Below, piece by piece: positions 7,245 to 16,296 of a stretch of 59,231 nt of DNA. Below the pieces are notes generated by a model that saw only the letters and a program-made list of their open reading frames with translations, was not told where the DNA came from and did no database searches. The stretch comes from an uncultured Bacteroidota bacterium (lineage in GTDB: Bacteria; Bacteroidota; Bacteroidia; Bacteroidales; Bacteroidaceae): assembly GCA_947168315.1 (NCBI GenBank), contig CAMVLL010000004.1:1-59231 (forward strand). The letters are read 5' to 3'. Made by a program: the position numbers and the translations under genes. Position 1 is the stretch's first letter. The number at the start of each line of letters is the position of its first letter.

Positions 7245-8780
7245 TTAATTGATAGTCAATGCTACAATTGACTTAGGAGGCAAGGTTACAGTCAGCTTAC
7301 CATTCTGTACTTTTGCGCCATTGAATGCTTTAGGTACCACCGTATTTGGATGATCAAAATTATTATGATCATTAATATTAGTGGATGTCAGGATACGACC
7401 AGTACAGCCTTTCACCTTAATATTATCCAAACTTAATTCAACGGTTTGAGCCTTTTGCAAGTCAATATTAGACAATGAGATATGAATGACACCATCCTTA
7501 TCTTTAGAAGCAGTCGCACTTACCAGTGGAACTACGCGGTCTTCCTGTACGGCAATTTTCGCGCACTTAATATCGAAAGGCAAGAATGTCGCTTCCTGAT
7601 GTACCTTATACATCTCAAAGACATGGTATGTCGGAGTAAGCACCATCTTATCTTCTTTAGTAAGAATCATTGACTGAAGAACGTTAGCAATCTGTGCGAT
7701 GTTTGCCATTTTGATACGTTCAGTATACTTATGGAAGACGTCCAAAGATAAGGAAGCAACCAAAGCATCACGCATCGTGTTCTGCTGATAAAGATGACCT
7801 CTGATGGTTCCAGGCTCTTCATCCCACCAAGTTCCCCATTCATCAACCAACAAAGCAATACGTTTTTCAGGATCATACTTATCCATGATAGCAATATGCT
7901 TCTTGATTACCTGTTCTATTTCCAAACATTTGCCTAATGTTCCATAATAATCATCGTTCGTAAAATTCGTTGCAGAACCTTTACGATTCCAATTACTAAC
8001 GGTATAGTAGTGCAGTGAGATACCACTCATACGACGGCCGATATTCTGCATCAACACTTCTGTCCAGTTGTAATCATAGTCACTTGCGCCACTGGCAACC
8101 TTAAACAGTCTGTTCCCATTGAAGTTGCGGCAGTATGTTGCATAACGGCGATATATATCGCTATAGTATTCAGGACGCATGCTTCCACCACATCCCCAGC
8201 TTTCGTTACCGATACCCAAGTATTTTACTTTCCATGGTTTCTCGCGGCCATTCTCTTTACGAAGTTTAGCCATCGGACTCCCTTGTTCTGCTGTCATGTA
8301 TTCCACCCATTTAGCTAATTCCTCTACGCTACCACTACCAACGTTTCCGCTGATATACGGTTCACAGCCAATCATTTCGCATAGATTCAGGAATTCATGA
8401 GTACCAAAACTATTATCCTCAATGGTACCACCCCAGTTACTATTTACTAGCTTGGGGCGATTCTCTTTTGGACCAATACCATCCATCCAGTGATAATCAT
8501 CGGCAAAGCATCCGCCTGGCCATCTCAAAACAGGAACTTTCAAGTCCTTTAATGCTTGAAGGACATCATTTCGATAACCGTTTGTGTTAGGTATCGAAGA
8601 GTTTTCGCCAACCCATAAGCCACCGTAGATACAAGTACCAAGGTGCTCGGCAAATTGACCATAGATGTTCTTACTAATTACGTTTTTCCCATCTTGTGGG
8701 TGAATCGCAATAACAGTTGTTTCTTGTGCATACAGTGATGCTGCCAAAAGAAGCATCATGCTCATCATCATTTTTTTCAT
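7245..8780 (-). CDS. GH51 alpha-L-arabinofuranosidase, secreted
   Basis: Releases arabinose side chains from arabinoxylan or arabinan. The start at 8780 gives 511 residues with signal peptide [19 protein letters not shown]. The longer frame up to 8852 is rejected because a TAGATTTG promoter box lies at 8830-8823, downstream of that start. GH51 marks are the N-terminal [22 protein letters not shown], the [16 protein letters not shown] strand, the acid/base Glu193 in GIGNESWG and the nucleophile Glu314 in [10 protein letters not shown]-terminal beta-sandwich ends in [12 protein letters not shown]. Expected in the periplasm or on the surface. It stands alone on the minus strand beside a tRNA, without SusC/D neighbours. 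Confidence 0.93.
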   Translation of the reverse strand: MKKMMMSMMLLLAASLYAQETTVIAIHPQDGKNVISKNIYGQFAEHLGTCIYGGLWVGENSSIPNTNGYRNDVLQALKDLKVPVLRWPGGCFADDYHWMDGIGPKENRPKLVNSNWGGTIEDNSFGTHEFLNLCEMIGCEPYISGNVGSGSVEELAKWVEYMTAEQGSPMAKLRKENGREKPWKVKYLGIGNESWGCGGSMRPEYYSDIYRRYATYCRNFNGNRLFKVASGASDYDYNWTEVLMQNIGRRMSGISLHYYTVSNWNRKGSATNFTNDDYYGTLGKCLEIEQVIKKHIAIMDKYDPEKRIALLVDEWGTWWDEEPGTIRGHLYQQNTMRDALVASLSLDVFHKYTERIKMANIAQIANVLQSMILTKEDKMVLTPTYHVFEMYKVHQEATFLPFDIKCAKIAVQEDRVVPLVSATASKDKDGVIHISLSNIDLQKAQTVELSLDNIKVKGCTGRILTSTNINDHNNFDHPNTVVPKAFNGAKVQNGKLTVTLPPKSIVALTIN

Positions 8781-8822
8781 ATTACTACATTTAATTTGTT
8801 TCGACAAAGAGACCTTATTTTG

Positions 8823-8853
8823 CAAATCTAATGATAAATTTGATAAAAACAAC
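8823..8853 (-). promoter_or_regulatory. Promoter of the GH51 gene
   Basis: On the minus strand GTTG (8853-8850), 19 bp, then TAGATTTG (8830-8823). Leader of roughly 35 nt to the ATG at 8780. Confidence 0.6.
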
Positions 8854-8875
8854 CTTTATGAATAGATAATTCAAT

Positions 8876-8883
8876 TATATTTG
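8876..8883 (+). promoter_or_regulatory. -7 box of the mltG promoter
   Basis: TATATTTG (TAnnTTTG) 22 bp before the ATG at 8906. No good -33 box at the usual distance. Confidence 0.55.
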
Positions 8884-8905
8884 CGGAAACATTTGTAATC
8901 TCAAT

Positions 8906-9934
8906 ATGTCAAAAAGCAAACTCATTGTATCCATAGCTGGTCTTATCCTTCTAATAGGGATAATTCTTATTGTGTTTTTATATCAATGCTTATTTGTACC
9001 ATGTACTAACAATAATCAAACCAACTATTTGTATATCGATCGTGATGATAATATAGATTCATTATCCATAAAGTTGCAGGATGTTGGAAAGATTAAGAGA
9101 ATGACAGGTTTCAACTTGTTATCTAAGTATCAAAATTTTGACGAGAAAATTCATACAGGTCGTTATGAGATTGTATCAGGAAAGAGTATACTTGACCTCT
9201 ACCGGCAATTATCAAGAGGACAACAAAGTCCGCTAAAGTTGATTGTTCCTTCTACACGTACAATCGGTCAGTTGATCAAAACACTCGACAAGCAACTGAT
9301 GGTGGATTCGACAGAGATATCAAAGCAGTTGTTTGATAAAGAATATTATAAAACTTTAGGTTTCGATGAACGTACCCTTCCTTCTTTCTTCATTCCTAAC
9401 ACTTACGAAGTATATTGGAATATATCAGCTGAGTCGTTATTGAAGAGACTAAAACAAGAGTATGATCGCTATTGGAATGAGCAACGTCGTCAGAAAGCAC
9501 AAGCACAAGGATTAACGCCACTCGAGGTGTCTGTATTAGCATCCATTGTTGATGAGGAAACAGCAAAGAATGATGAAAAACCAATCATCGCAGGACTTTA
9601 CCTCAATCGCCTCCATCGTGGTATGCTATTGCAAGCCGATCCTACCGTAAAATTTGCTTTGAACGATCCGACCATCCGTCGTATTTTGTTTTCCCATCTT
9701 GAGATAGACTCCCCATATAATACCTATAAAAATGAAGGTTTGCCTCCTGGACCTATTCGTGTCGCTTCTTTACAAGCATTAGAAAGTGTTCTGAATCCTA
9801 CCCAGCATGATTACTTGTATATGTGCGCGAAAGAAGATTTTTCAGGTTATCATAATTTTGCAGTAACCAATGCTCAGCATGCAGCTAATGCACGCAGATA
9901 CCAACAAGCATTGAATCAAAGAGGAATACGATAA
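8906..9934 (+). CDS. mltG: Endolytic murein transglycosylase MltG (YceG-like)
   Basis: Inner-membrane enzyme that cuts nascent glycan strands and sets their length. 342 residues with one N-terminal membrane helix (about 7-27), a LysM-like region (about 42-110), and the YceG catalytic domain from about 160. Family motifs seen: FFIPNTYEVYW (161-171), LASIVDEETA (211-220), LQADPTVKFAL (242-252) and SPYNTYKNEGLPPGPI. At the position where E. coli-type enzymes read VEKET this one reads VDEET (215-219), so the general acid may be Asp216 or one of Glu217/Glu218. It is monocistronic, with a hairpin after it. Confidence 0.9.
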   Translation: MSKSKLIVSIAGLILLIGIILIVFLYQCLFVPCTNNNQTNYLYIDRDDNIDSLSIKLQDVGKIKRMTGFNLLSKYQNFDEKIHTGRYEIVSGKSILDLYRQLSRGQQSPLKLIVPSTRTIGQLIKTLDKQLMVDSTEISKQLFDKEYYKTLGFDERTLPSFFIPNTYEVYWNISAESLLKRLKQEYDRYWNEQRRQKAQAQGLTPLEVSVLASIVDEETAKNDEKPIIAGLYLNRLHRGMLLQADPTVKFALNDPTIRRILFSHLEIDSPYNTYKNEGLPPGPIRVASLQALESVLNPTQHDYLYMCAKEDFSGYHNFAVTNAQHAANARRYQQALNQRGIR

Positions 9935-9990
9935 TATGATTTACTCCAGTTGACGAATGCTTATGCTCTGGACTTTAAACATATGATTAT

Positions 9991-10216
9991 AAAGAGAGAG
10001 GGTAACTTTTCAGTACCCTCTCTTATTGTAAAGCCGCATTAGTGATGCGATGAAACTCCGAATGACAGGATTTGAGTGCTCTTCAACCTTTGTAATCCAC
10101 CGGCATCTCTGCTACCCGAAGGCGTGGCCCGCCATTGGAAGAAGAAGCTTGTCTCGGAATTTGGTATAATTTGATGAGTTTCCCAGTACAGCTAATGCGA
10201 CTATAACTTCTTCTTT
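9991..10216 (-). ncRNA. Structured ncRNA candidate, 6S-like rod
   Basis: About 220 nt on the minus strand with its own promoter and terminator and no reading frame. The closing helix is perfect over 10 bp: minus-strand 10201-10192 (GTCGCATTAG) pairs with 10042-10033 (CTAATGCGGC, one G-U). Inside it GAAACTC pairs with GAGTTTC, then CCGA/TCGG and GACA/TGTC, then GCT-CTTC with GAAGAGC around a bulge, capped by a GC-rich tip. This long bulged rod is what 6S RNA looks like, and the size and promoter/terminator boundaries also fit the Bacteroidales-1 class. The class assignment is inference, since I cannot run a covariance model. Together with its promoter it accounts for most of the 9935-10429 gap. 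Confidence 0.6.
9995..10023. terminator. Terminator shared by mltG and the ncRNA
   Basis: AGAGAGGGTA (9995-10004) pairs with TACCCTCTCT (10014-10023). On the minus strand it is followed by TTTATAAT. It sits between the convergent mltG and ncRNA units. Confidence 0.75.
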
Positions 10217-10219
10217 TTA

Positions 10220-10251
10220 CAAAGATAAATACTAGAAATGTTTTTTGCAAG
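10220..10251 (-). promoter_or_regulatory. Promoter of the ncRNA candidate
   Basis: On the minus strand CTTG (10251-10248), 20 bp, then TATCTTTG (10227-10220), a good Bacteroidota promoter with no gene downstream other than the structured RNA. Confidence 0.65.
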
Positions 10252-10394
10252 TTTTTCTAAATGTTTTTATGCATAAAAACGTGTTTTTAATTGATAAAAT
10301 ACGTTTTCATCCCATTTCTCCTGTCAAAACAAGTAACAAAAACGATAGTTATTAACAATAAGTGATTATAACTATATAAGTAGAATTATTTTTG

Positions 10395-10402
10395 TATATT
10401 TG
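10395..10402 (+). promoter_or_regulatory. -7 box deciding the start of the acyltransferase gene
   Basis: TATATTTG at 10395-10402 overlaps an upstream in-frame ATG at 10400, so the start at 10430 is preferred. Confidence 0.55.
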
Positions 10403-10429
10403 TATTTGGAATCATATGCTTTCAATAGG

Positions 10430-11410
10430 ATGCCGATACGTTTTTCAACATATACAAGAGGAACGAATGTCCCAGATTTGCCTGGTAACTCGTTGTTCCA
10501 TTCTACAGCCTTATTCAGGGTGTATGAGAAGACATCGGGTTATCGTCCGATTATGTTGGTTGCATATGATGGTGATCGTCCGATTGCCAAAATGCTAGCT
10601 GTAATACGTAAGAGCGTGCGTTGGTTCCCTCCATCAGTAATTCATCGGTGTGTCATTTATGAAACATGTGAGTTCCTTGATGAACAGGTCGATAAGAATA
10701 AACTGTTTAGTGACATGTTAAACCATCTTACAAAAGATGTCGTGTCGCATTCTTTTTTGATTGAATTCAGAGACCTGAAACAGCCGTTGTTTGGTTACAA
10801 GGCATTCCGTGAGAATGGATATTTCCCCATACGTTGGATGCGTGTGTATAATTCCTTACATAGCAAAAAACCGGAAGAACGGTTAAGCCCTTCTCGAAAA
10901 CGTCAGATTAGTAAGGCGTTAAAGGCAGGTGTGATAACAAAGGTAGCCGAGACAGAGGAGGAAGTTACGGAATTCGTTCACATGTTGAAGATGAATTACT
11001 CATCCAAACTGCTCAAGCACTTTCCTGATTTAAGTTTTTTTAAAGAATTGGGAAATCAAAAAGTGTCCCAAGAAATTCAAAAATTGTTTATTGTCAAGTA
11101 CAAAGAAAAGATTATTGGTGGATCGGTATGTCTATTCTCTTCAGGTACTTCATATCTACTTTTTTCGGGAGCATTACGTAAACGTTACAAATACTATTAT
11201 CCAGGAGTGATGGCTGTATGGAGTGCTATCAAATATGCTCACGAGCATGGTTATCAGCATTTTGAGTTTATGTATGTCGGTGTACCGTTCCGTCATTATG
11301 GTTTCCGTGAGTTTATTTTGCGGTTTGGCGGTAAGCAGAGTAGTACTCGTCGTTGGTATAAATTCCGTTGGCAATGGTTGAATAAAATATTGACGAAATT
11401 CTATATCTAA
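10430..11410 (+). CDS. FemAB/GNAT-fold acyltransferase-like protein
   Basis: 326 residues from the ATG at 10430. Two GNAT-like halves are visible. The first (about 30-140) includes SGYRPIMLVAYDGDRPIAKMLAVIRK. The second (about 160-320) includes KLFIVKYKEKIIGGSVCLFSSGTSYLLFSGALR, then YYYPGVMAVWSAIKYAHEHGYQHFEFMYVG and HYGFREFILRFGGK. This arrangement matches the FemAB-like or BioF2-like acetyltransferases that add amino acids or acyl groups to cell-wall or lipid substrates. The protein is soluble and basic at the C-terminus. The substrate cannot be told. It is a single-gene unit between the ncRNA and the propionate operon. Confidence 0.75.
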   Translation: MPIRFSTYTRGTNVPDLPGNSLFHSTALFRVYEKTSGYRPIMLVAYDGDRPIAKMLAVIRKSVRWFPPSVIHRCVIYETCEFLDEQVDKNKLFSDMLNHLTKDVVSHSFLIEFRDLKQPLFGYKAFRENGYFPIRWMRVYNSLHSKKPEERLSPSRKRQISKALKAGVITKVAETEEEVTEFVHMLKMNYSSKLLKHFPDLSFFKELGNQKVSQEIQKLFIVKYKEKIIGGSVCLFSSGTSYLLFSGALRKRYKYYYPGVMAVWSAIKYAHEHGYQHFEFMYVGVPFRHYGFREFILRFGGKQSSTRRWYKFRWQWLNKILTKFYI

Positions 11411-11448
11411 ACTCTATCAATTGATTAACAAAAAATAGTAGCAAAAAA

Positions 11449-11480
11449 TTTCGAAATCTTTGCCAAAATGATTAATTTTG
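11449..11480 (+). promoter_or_regulatory. Promoter of the methylmalonyl-CoA operon
   Basis: TTTC (11449-11452), 20 bp, then TAATTTTG (11473-11480). Leader of about 50 nt before the ATG at 11535. Confidence 0.6.
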
Positions 11481-11534
11481 CGGACGAAAATGAAAAACAA
11501 ACGAATCGTTTAATAAATTTAAATTAATTATATT

Positions 11535-11954
11535 ATGAAAATTTCTCACATTGAGCATCTTGGTATTGCTGTTCCAAGTATTGAAGAGGCATTACCGTTT
11601 TTTGAAAATGTTTTAGGTTTTAAGTGCTACAACATTGAAGAAGTGGCTGACCAGAAAGTAAAAACTGCTTTCTTGAAAGTCGGAGAAGTTAAATTGGAAT
11701 TATTGGAACCGACATGTCCTGAAAGCACAATCGCTACTTTCATCGAGAAGAACGGTGGTCGTGGTGGTATGCATCACTTGGCTTTTTGTGTAGAAGATGG
11801 TGTTGCTGAAGCATTGGCAGAAGTAGATGCAAAGGGCATTCGTCTGATTGACAAGGCTCCTCGTAAAGGTGCTGAAGGCTTGAACATTGCTTTCTTACAT
11901 CCGAAATCTACTATGAGTGTATTGACAGAACTTTGTGAAAATCCAAATAAATAA
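11535..11954 (+). CDS. mce: Methylmalonyl-CoA epimerase
   Basis: Interconverts (R)- and (S)-methylmalonyl-CoA between mutase and decarboxylase in the succinate-propionate pathway. 139 residues, VOC/glyoxalase fold with two beta-alpha-beta-beta-beta modules. Metal ligands are visible as His8 (IEHLGIAV), a Glu in VKLELLEP and His81 in GGMHHLAF, and a late Glu in VLTELCE. First gene of a five-gene operon, with only 4 bp before the decarboxylase alpha start. Length and motifs are normal. Confidence 0.93.
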   Translation: MKISHIEHLGIAVPSIEEALPFFENVLGFKCYNIEEVADQKVKTAFLKVGEVKLELLEPTCPESTIATFIEKNGGRGGMHHLAFCVEDGVAEALAEVDAKGIRLIDKAPRKGAEGLNIAFLHPKSTMSVLTELCENPNK

Positions 11955-11958
11955 TAAA

Positions 11959-13512
11959 ATGAGTATTCAACAGGAAAGAATCAGTTCGCTCGTTGAGCGT
12001 CGTGAGAAGGTTCGCTTAGGTGGTGGCGAGAAAGCAATCGCAAAGCAACACGAAAGAGGAAAGTACACAGCTCGTGAACGTCTTGCAATGCTGCTTGATG
12101 AAGGTAGCTTTGAAGAAATGGACATGTTTGTAGAGCACCGTTGTACAAACTTTGGTATGGAAAAGAAGTACATACCGGCAGATGGTGTAGTAGTTGGTAG
12201 CGGTACAATCGATGGCCGTTTGGTTTATGTATTTGCTCAAGACTTCACTGTATCAGGTGGTTCTCTTTCAGAGATGATGGCAAAGAAGATTTGTAAGGTG
12301 ATGGATATGGCAATGACTATGGGTGCTCCGGTTATCGGCTTGAACGATTCAGGTGGTGCTCGTATTCAGGAAGGTGTGAACGCTTTGGCTGGTTATGCTG
12401 AAATTTTCGAGCGTAACATCTTGGCTTCAGGAGTAGTTCCTCAAATCTCTGGTATTTTTGGCCCATGTGCAGGTGGTGCTGTTTATTCTCCTGCATTGAC
12501 TGACTTTACGTTGATGATGGAAGGTACATCAAACATGTTCTTGACAGGTCCTTCTGTTGTTAAGACCGTTTTGGGTGAGAACGTAACAGCTGAGCAATTA
12601 GGTGGTGCAAGCGTACACTCAACAAAATCTGGTGTTACTCATTTTACTGCTCCTACAGAAGAAGAAGCTATCGCAACTATCAAAAAGTTGTTAAGCTACA
12701 TTCCTCAGAACAACATGGAAGAAACACCGGTTGTTCCTTGCAATGACCCAGTTGATCGTATGGAAGATATGCTGAATGATATTATTCCTGATAATCCTAA
12801 CCAAGCATATGATATGTACGATGTAATTAAAGCTGTCGTTGATAATGGCGAGTTCTTTGAAATCCATAAGGATTTTGCTAAGAACATCATTATCGGTTTC
12901 GCACGTTTCAATGGTCAGGCAGTAGGTGTTGTTGCCAACCAGCCTAAGTATATGGCAGGTGTTTTGGATTGCAACTCTTCTCGTAAGGGTGCTCGTTTCG
13001 TTCGTTTCTGCGACGCTTTCAATATTCCTTTGGTAACATTGGTTGACGTTCCGGGATTCTTACCAGGAACTGGTCAGGAATATAATGCAGTTATTGTACA
13101 CGGTGCTAAGTTGCTCTATGCTTACGGAGAAGCAACTGTTCCTAAAGTAACAGTTACATTGCGTAAGTCATACGGTGGTTCACATATCGTGATGAGCTGT
13201 AAGCAACTTCGTGGTGACCTGAACTATGCATGGCCTTCTGCAGAAATCGCAGTTATGGGTGGTGCTGGTGCCGTTGGCGTTCTTTATGCAAAGGAAGCAA
13301 AAGAAAAAGAAGATCCGAAGGCTTATCTGGCAGAGAAAGAAGCAGAGTATACAAACTTGTTTGCAAATCCTTATGTTGCTGCAAAATATGGCTACATCGA
13401 GGATGTAATCGAACCACGCAATACTCGTTTCCGCATCATCAGAGGTTTGGCACAGTTGCGTAACAAGAAACAAACTGTTCCTGCTAAGAAGCACGGTAAT
13501 ATTCCATTGTAA
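11959..13512 (+). CDS. mmdA: Methylmalonyl-CoA decarboxylase alpha subunit (carboxyltransferase)
   Basis: Moves the carboxyl group from (S)-methylmalonyl-CoA to carrier biotin, giving propionyl-CoA. 517 residues from the ATG at 11959, which sits just after the mce stop; an in-frame ATG at 11935 inside mce would add eight residues and is less likely. Crotonase-like carboxyltransferase halves are marked by [11 protein letters not shown], then [21 protein letters not shown] in the N-half and [25 protein letters not shown], then [10 protein letters not shown] in the C-half. By sequence alone it could be a propionyl-CoA carboxylase beta chain. The downstream gamma, biotin-carrier and beta Na+-pump genes favour the decarboxylase. 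Confidence 0.92.
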   Translation: MSIQQERISSLVERREKVRLGGGEKAIAKQHERGKYTARERLAMLLDEGSFEEMDMFVEHRCTNFGMEKKYIPADGVVVGSGTIDGRLVYVFAQDFTVSGGSLSEMMAKKICKVMDMAMTMGAPVIGLNDSGGARIQEGVNALAGYAEIFERNILASGVVPQISGIFGPCAGGAVYSPALTDFTLMMEGTSNMFLTGPSVVKTVLGENVTAEQLGGASVHSTKSGVTHFTAPTEEEAIATIKKLLSYIPQNNMEETPVVPCNDPVDRMEDMLNDIIPDNPNQAYDMYDVIKAVVDNGEFFEIHKDFAKNIIIGFARFNGQAVGVVANQPKYMAGVLDCNSSRKGARFVRFCDAFNIPLVTLVDVPGFLPGTGQEYNAVIVHGAKLLYAYGEATVPKVTVTLRKSYGGSHIVMSCKQLRGDLNYAWPSAEIAVMGGAGAVGVLYAKEAKEKEDPKAYLAEKEAEYTNLFANPYVAAKYGYIEDVIEPRNTRFRIIRGLAQLRNKKQTVPAKKHGNIPL

Positions 13513-13541
13513 TTTGGTTTTTCACATTAAATAGAATTGAA

Positions 13542-14468
13542 ATGAAAAAATTATCATTAGGAATATTTCTTTCCGCATTGCTGTTGGTAGGACTGAGTTC
13601 TTGTAATCCGAAAAGAATCGAATCCAAACTCCTTATCAACGAAGTGTTGATGGTGAACGAAAATAATTATATGAATGATTATGGCATTCGTTCTCCATGG
13701 ATTGAGATATTCAATAAATCATATAATGTAACAGATATGGCTGGTTGTTACCTCCGCATGAGTAACACCCCTGGCGATACTGCAACTTATACTATTCCAA
13801 AAGGAGATGTAACTACAAAGGTTGCTCAACGTCAACAAGCTATATTCTTCGCTGATGGTGAACCTAATAGAGGTACCTATCATTTGAACTTTACGTTGGA
13901 CCCGGAAAAGACCACTTGGCTGGGACTCTTCGATACTCGTTGGAAACTGTTGGATCAGGTTACTATTCCGGCCAACACATTGGGTGCAGATCACTCATAT
14001 GGACGCGTTGATGACGGTAAGCCTGAATGGGAAGTAAAGGGAAACAGCTCTAAGAAGTATGTAAGCCCGAAGGCTAACAACATGATCAAGGAATCTAATC
14101 CAAAGATGGAGAAGTTTGCTGAGCATGATAAGAGTGGTATTGGTATGACAGTTTCTGCAGTAAGCGTTGTTTTCTCTGCATTGCTTCTTTTATACTTGAG
14201 TTTCCGTTTCATCGGTAAGTATTTCTCAGGTAGAGATGAGAAGAAAGCCGCAGCTCCCGAACCGATTGCTGCTGTAAAGGCTGAGGAGAAGAAAGAGACC
14301 AAGGCTGAGGTTGCATCAGATGAAGTATATGCAGCCATTGCCATGGCACTCTATGAAATGCAAGGTGGTATGCACGATGTTGAGAGTGGTGTTTTGACGC
14401 TTGTCGATCAACAGTCTGCATGGAGTGCAAAGTCAGCCTTTATGCGTTCAAAACCAGAAAGAAAATAA
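13542..14468 (+). CDS. Decarboxylase gamma-like subunit fused to a secreted lamin-tail domain
   Basis: 308 residues. The N-terminus has a lipoprotein-like signal (MKKLSLGIFLSALLLVGLSSC). Residues about 30-175 form a lamin-tail (LTD) beta-sandwich: LLINEVLMVNENNYMNDYG, SPWIEIFNKSYNVTDMAGCYL and the TWLGLFDTRWKLLDQVTIP strands. A single membrane helix follows at about 203-225 (TVSAVSVVFSALLLLYLSFRF). The cytoplasmic tail is Ala/Glu/Lys-rich and ends in an OadG-like helix (SDEVYAAIAMALYEMQGG). The signal peptide, outside domain, helix and inside tail are consistent with a gamma subunit that tethers the soluble alpha and carrier subunits to the beta pump. The role of the LTD is unknown. Its place between mmdA and the biotin carrier supports the gamma role. 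Confidence 0.82.
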   Translation: MKKLSLGIFLSALLLVGLSSCNPKRIESKLLINEVLMVNENNYMNDYGIRSPWIEIFNKSYNVTDMAGCYLRMSNTPGDTATYTIPKGDVTTKVAQRQQAIFFADGEPNRGTYHLNFTLDPEKTTWLGLFDTRWKLLDQVTIPANTLGADHSYGRVDDGKPEWEVKGNSSKKYVSPKANNMIKESNPKMEKFAEHDKSGIGMTVSAVSVVFSALLLLYLSFRFIGKYFSGRDEKKAAAPEPIAAVKAEEKKETKAEVASDEVYAAIAMALYEMQGGMHDVESGVLTLVDQQSAWSAKSAFMRSKPERK

Positions 14469-14496
14469 AAGTTCATCCGTTAAATTATTGATTAAA

Positions 14497-14934
14497 ATGA
14501 AAGAATATAAGTATAAAATCAATGGTACCGAATATAAGGTAACTATTGGCGATATCGAGGACAACATCGCTCATGTTGAAGTAAACGGTACTTCTTATGA
14601 TGTTGAGATGGAGAAGAAACCGGTTGAGAAAGTAAAGGTTGCTACTCCGAAACCAGCTGCTGCCGCTGCTCCTGCTGCTGCACCTGCAGCTCCGGCTCCG
14701 AAACCAGCTGCTTCAGGCAGTGGTTCTGGCGTGAAATCACCGCTTCCAGGCGTTATTCTTGACGTGAAAGTGAATGTTGGTGATGCTGTAAAGAAGGGAC
14801 AAGTTATCATTATCCTTGAGGCAATGAAGATGGAGAACAATATCAATGCTGATCGCGACGGTGTTGTTACAGCTATTCCTGTTCGCAAGGGTGACTCAGT
14901 TTTGGAAGGTACGGACCTTGTAATCATTGGATAA
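14497..14934 (+). CDS. Biotin carboxyl carrier subunit of methylmalonyl-CoA decarboxylase
   Basis: 145 residues from the ATG at 14497; longer in-frame extensions overlap the gamma gene and have no support. An N-terminal beta region (MKEYKYKINGTEYKVTIGDI) is followed by an Ala/Pro-rich swinging linker (about 50-75). The biotinyl domain (79-145) carries the EAMKM motif, with the biotinylated Lys111. It shuttles the carboxyl group from the alpha subunit to the membrane beta subunit. The beta-subunit ATG begins one base after its stop. Confidence 0.95.
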   Translation: MKEYKYKINGTEYKVTIGDIEDNIAHVEVNGTSYDVEMEKKPVEKVKVATPKPAAAAAPAAAPAAPAPKPAASGSGSGVKSPLPGVILDVKVNVGDAVKKGQVIIILEAMKMENNINADRDGVVTAIPVRKGDSVLEGTDLVIIG

Positions 14935-14935
14935 T

Positions 14936-16096
14936 ATGGGAGAGTTCTTTAGTTTTATTGGTAATAACTTGGCCGACTTCTGGGGTTATACCGGATTTGC
15001 TAACGCCACTCCAGGTCATTTTATCATGATTTTGGTAGGATGTGTATTCATCTATTTGGCTGTTAGACATGAGTTCGAGCCAATGTTGCTTATTCCAATT
15101 GGTTTTGGTATGTTGATTGGTAATATTCCTTTCAATATGGATGCCGGACTTCAGTTGGGTATTTATGAGCAAAATTCTGTATTGAATACTTTATATCAAG
15201 GTGTGATGACTGGTTGGTATCCGCCGCTCATCTTCTTGGGCATCGGAGCCATGACCGACTTCTCTGCGTTGATATCCAATCCTAAGTTGATGTTGGTTGG
15301 TGCTGCTGCTCAGTTTGGTATTTTCGGTGCTTACATGTTGGCATTGCTGTTCGGATTTACTCCGATGGAAGCTGGTGCTATCGGTATCATCGGTGGTGCT
15401 GACGGTCCTACAGCTATCTTCCTTTCTTCTAAGTTGGCTCCTAACTTGATGGGTGCTATCGCCGTGTCTGCTTATTCTTATATGGCATTGGTTCCGGTTA
15501 TCCAACCACCTATCATGCGCCTTCTTACTACGAAGAAAGAGCGTGTTATGCGTATGAAACCGCCACGTCCAGTATCTCATACTGAAAAGGTTATGTTCCC
15601 GATTATCGGTTTGTTGCTGACTTGTTTCTTCGTACCATCAGGTCTTCCATTGTTAGGTATGTTGTTCTTCGGTAACTTGCTGAAAGAAAGTGGTGTAACT
15701 CGTCGTTTGGCAGAAACTGCACGTAACCAGTTAATTGATGTTATCACCATGTTGTTAGGTTTGACAGTAGGTGCTTCTACTCAGGCTTCTGAGTTCTTGA
15801 CTTTGAACTCTGTCTTTATCTTCATGTTGGGTGCATTGTCATTCGTTATCGCAACAACTTCTGGTATCTTGTTCGTGAAGTTGTTCAATTTGGTATTGCC
15901 AAAGGAGAAGAAGTTAAATCCGTTGATTGGTAATTCAGGTGTATCAGCCGTTCCTGATTCAGCACGTATCTCACAGGTAGTAGGTTTGGAATATGATCCT
16001 ACGAACTACTTGTTGATGCATGCTATGGGCCCGAACGTTGCCGGTGTGATTGGTTCTGCTGTTGCAGCCGGTATCTTATTGGGATTCTTACTCTAA
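14936..16096 (+). CDS. Na+-pumping decarboxylase beta subunit (OadB/MmdB-like)
   Basis: Decarboxylates carboxybiotin and exports Na+ in return, so propionate formation charges the membrane. 386 residues from the ATG at 14936; an in-frame TTG at 14927 is inside the carrier gene and not needed. About ten membrane helices. The Na+-site motif GGADGPTAIF has Asp156, followed by SAYSYMALVPVIQPPIMR. A late motif GNSGVSAVPDSARISQVVG matches the second conserved helix. Last gene of the operon, followed by a strong hairpin terminator. Confidence 0.94.
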   Translation: MGEFFSFIGNNLADFWGYTGFANATPGHFIMILVGCVFIYLAVRHEFEPMLLIPIGFGMLIGNIPFNMDAGLQLGIYEQNSVLNTLYQGVMTGWYPPLIFLGIGAMTDFSALISNPKLMLVGAAAQFGIFGAYMLALLFGFTPMEAGAIGIIGGADGPTAIFLSSKLAPNLMGAIAVSAYSYMALVPVIQPPIMRLLTTKKERVMRMKPPRPVSHTEKVMFPIIGLLLTCFFVPSGLPLLGMLFFGNLLKESGVTRRLAETARNQLIDVITMLLGLTVGASTQASEFLTLNSVFIFMLGALSFVIATTSGILFVKLFNLVLPKEKKLNPLIGNSGVSAVPDSARISQVVGLEYDPTNYLLMHAMGPNVAGVIGSAVAAGILLGFLL

Positions 16097-16116
16097 TCTG
16101 ATTAGGATACATATAG

Positions 16117-16150
16117 AACAGGGAAAGTCAAAAGACTTTCCCTGTTTTTT
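16117..16150 (+). terminator. Terminator of the propionate operon
   Basis: AACAGGGAAAGTC (16117-16129) pairs with GACTTTCCCTGTT (16134-16146), loop AAAA, then T residues to 16150. Confidence 0.9.
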
Positions 16151-16242
16151 GTTTTGTATATTGAATAATAAATGCCCGAGTTGTTTCCTTATTTAAAGAA
16201 AAGTCTATATTTTTGTTCTGAACCGTTTTTACGTGAAAGAGT

Positions 16243-16259
16243 TTGCAACTAAAGTGCAA
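16243..16259 (+). promoter_or_regulatory. Inverted repeat, candidate Fur-family operator
   Basis: TTGCA (16243-16247), 7 bp, TGCAA (16255-16259), just upstream of a TACATTTG -7 box at 16271-16278. The position in front of a Fur-family gene suggests autoregulation. Operator identity is inference. Confidence 0.5.
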
Positions 16260-16270
16260 GGAATTATCTG

Positions 16271-16278
16271 TACATTTG
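16271..16278 (+). promoter_or_regulatory. -7 box of the fur-CDF operon
   Basis: TACATTTG matches TAnnTTTG. Transcription from here leaves about 13 nt before the ATG at 16297, and only about 5 nt before the ATG at 16288. Confidence 0.6.
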
Positions 16279-16296
16279 TCAACGTAAATGATGTTT

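Noticed and set aside
7245-8852. Longer GH51 start at 8852
   Set aside because: A promoter box at 8830-8823 is downstream of that start, and the ATG at 8780 opens a normal signal peptide.
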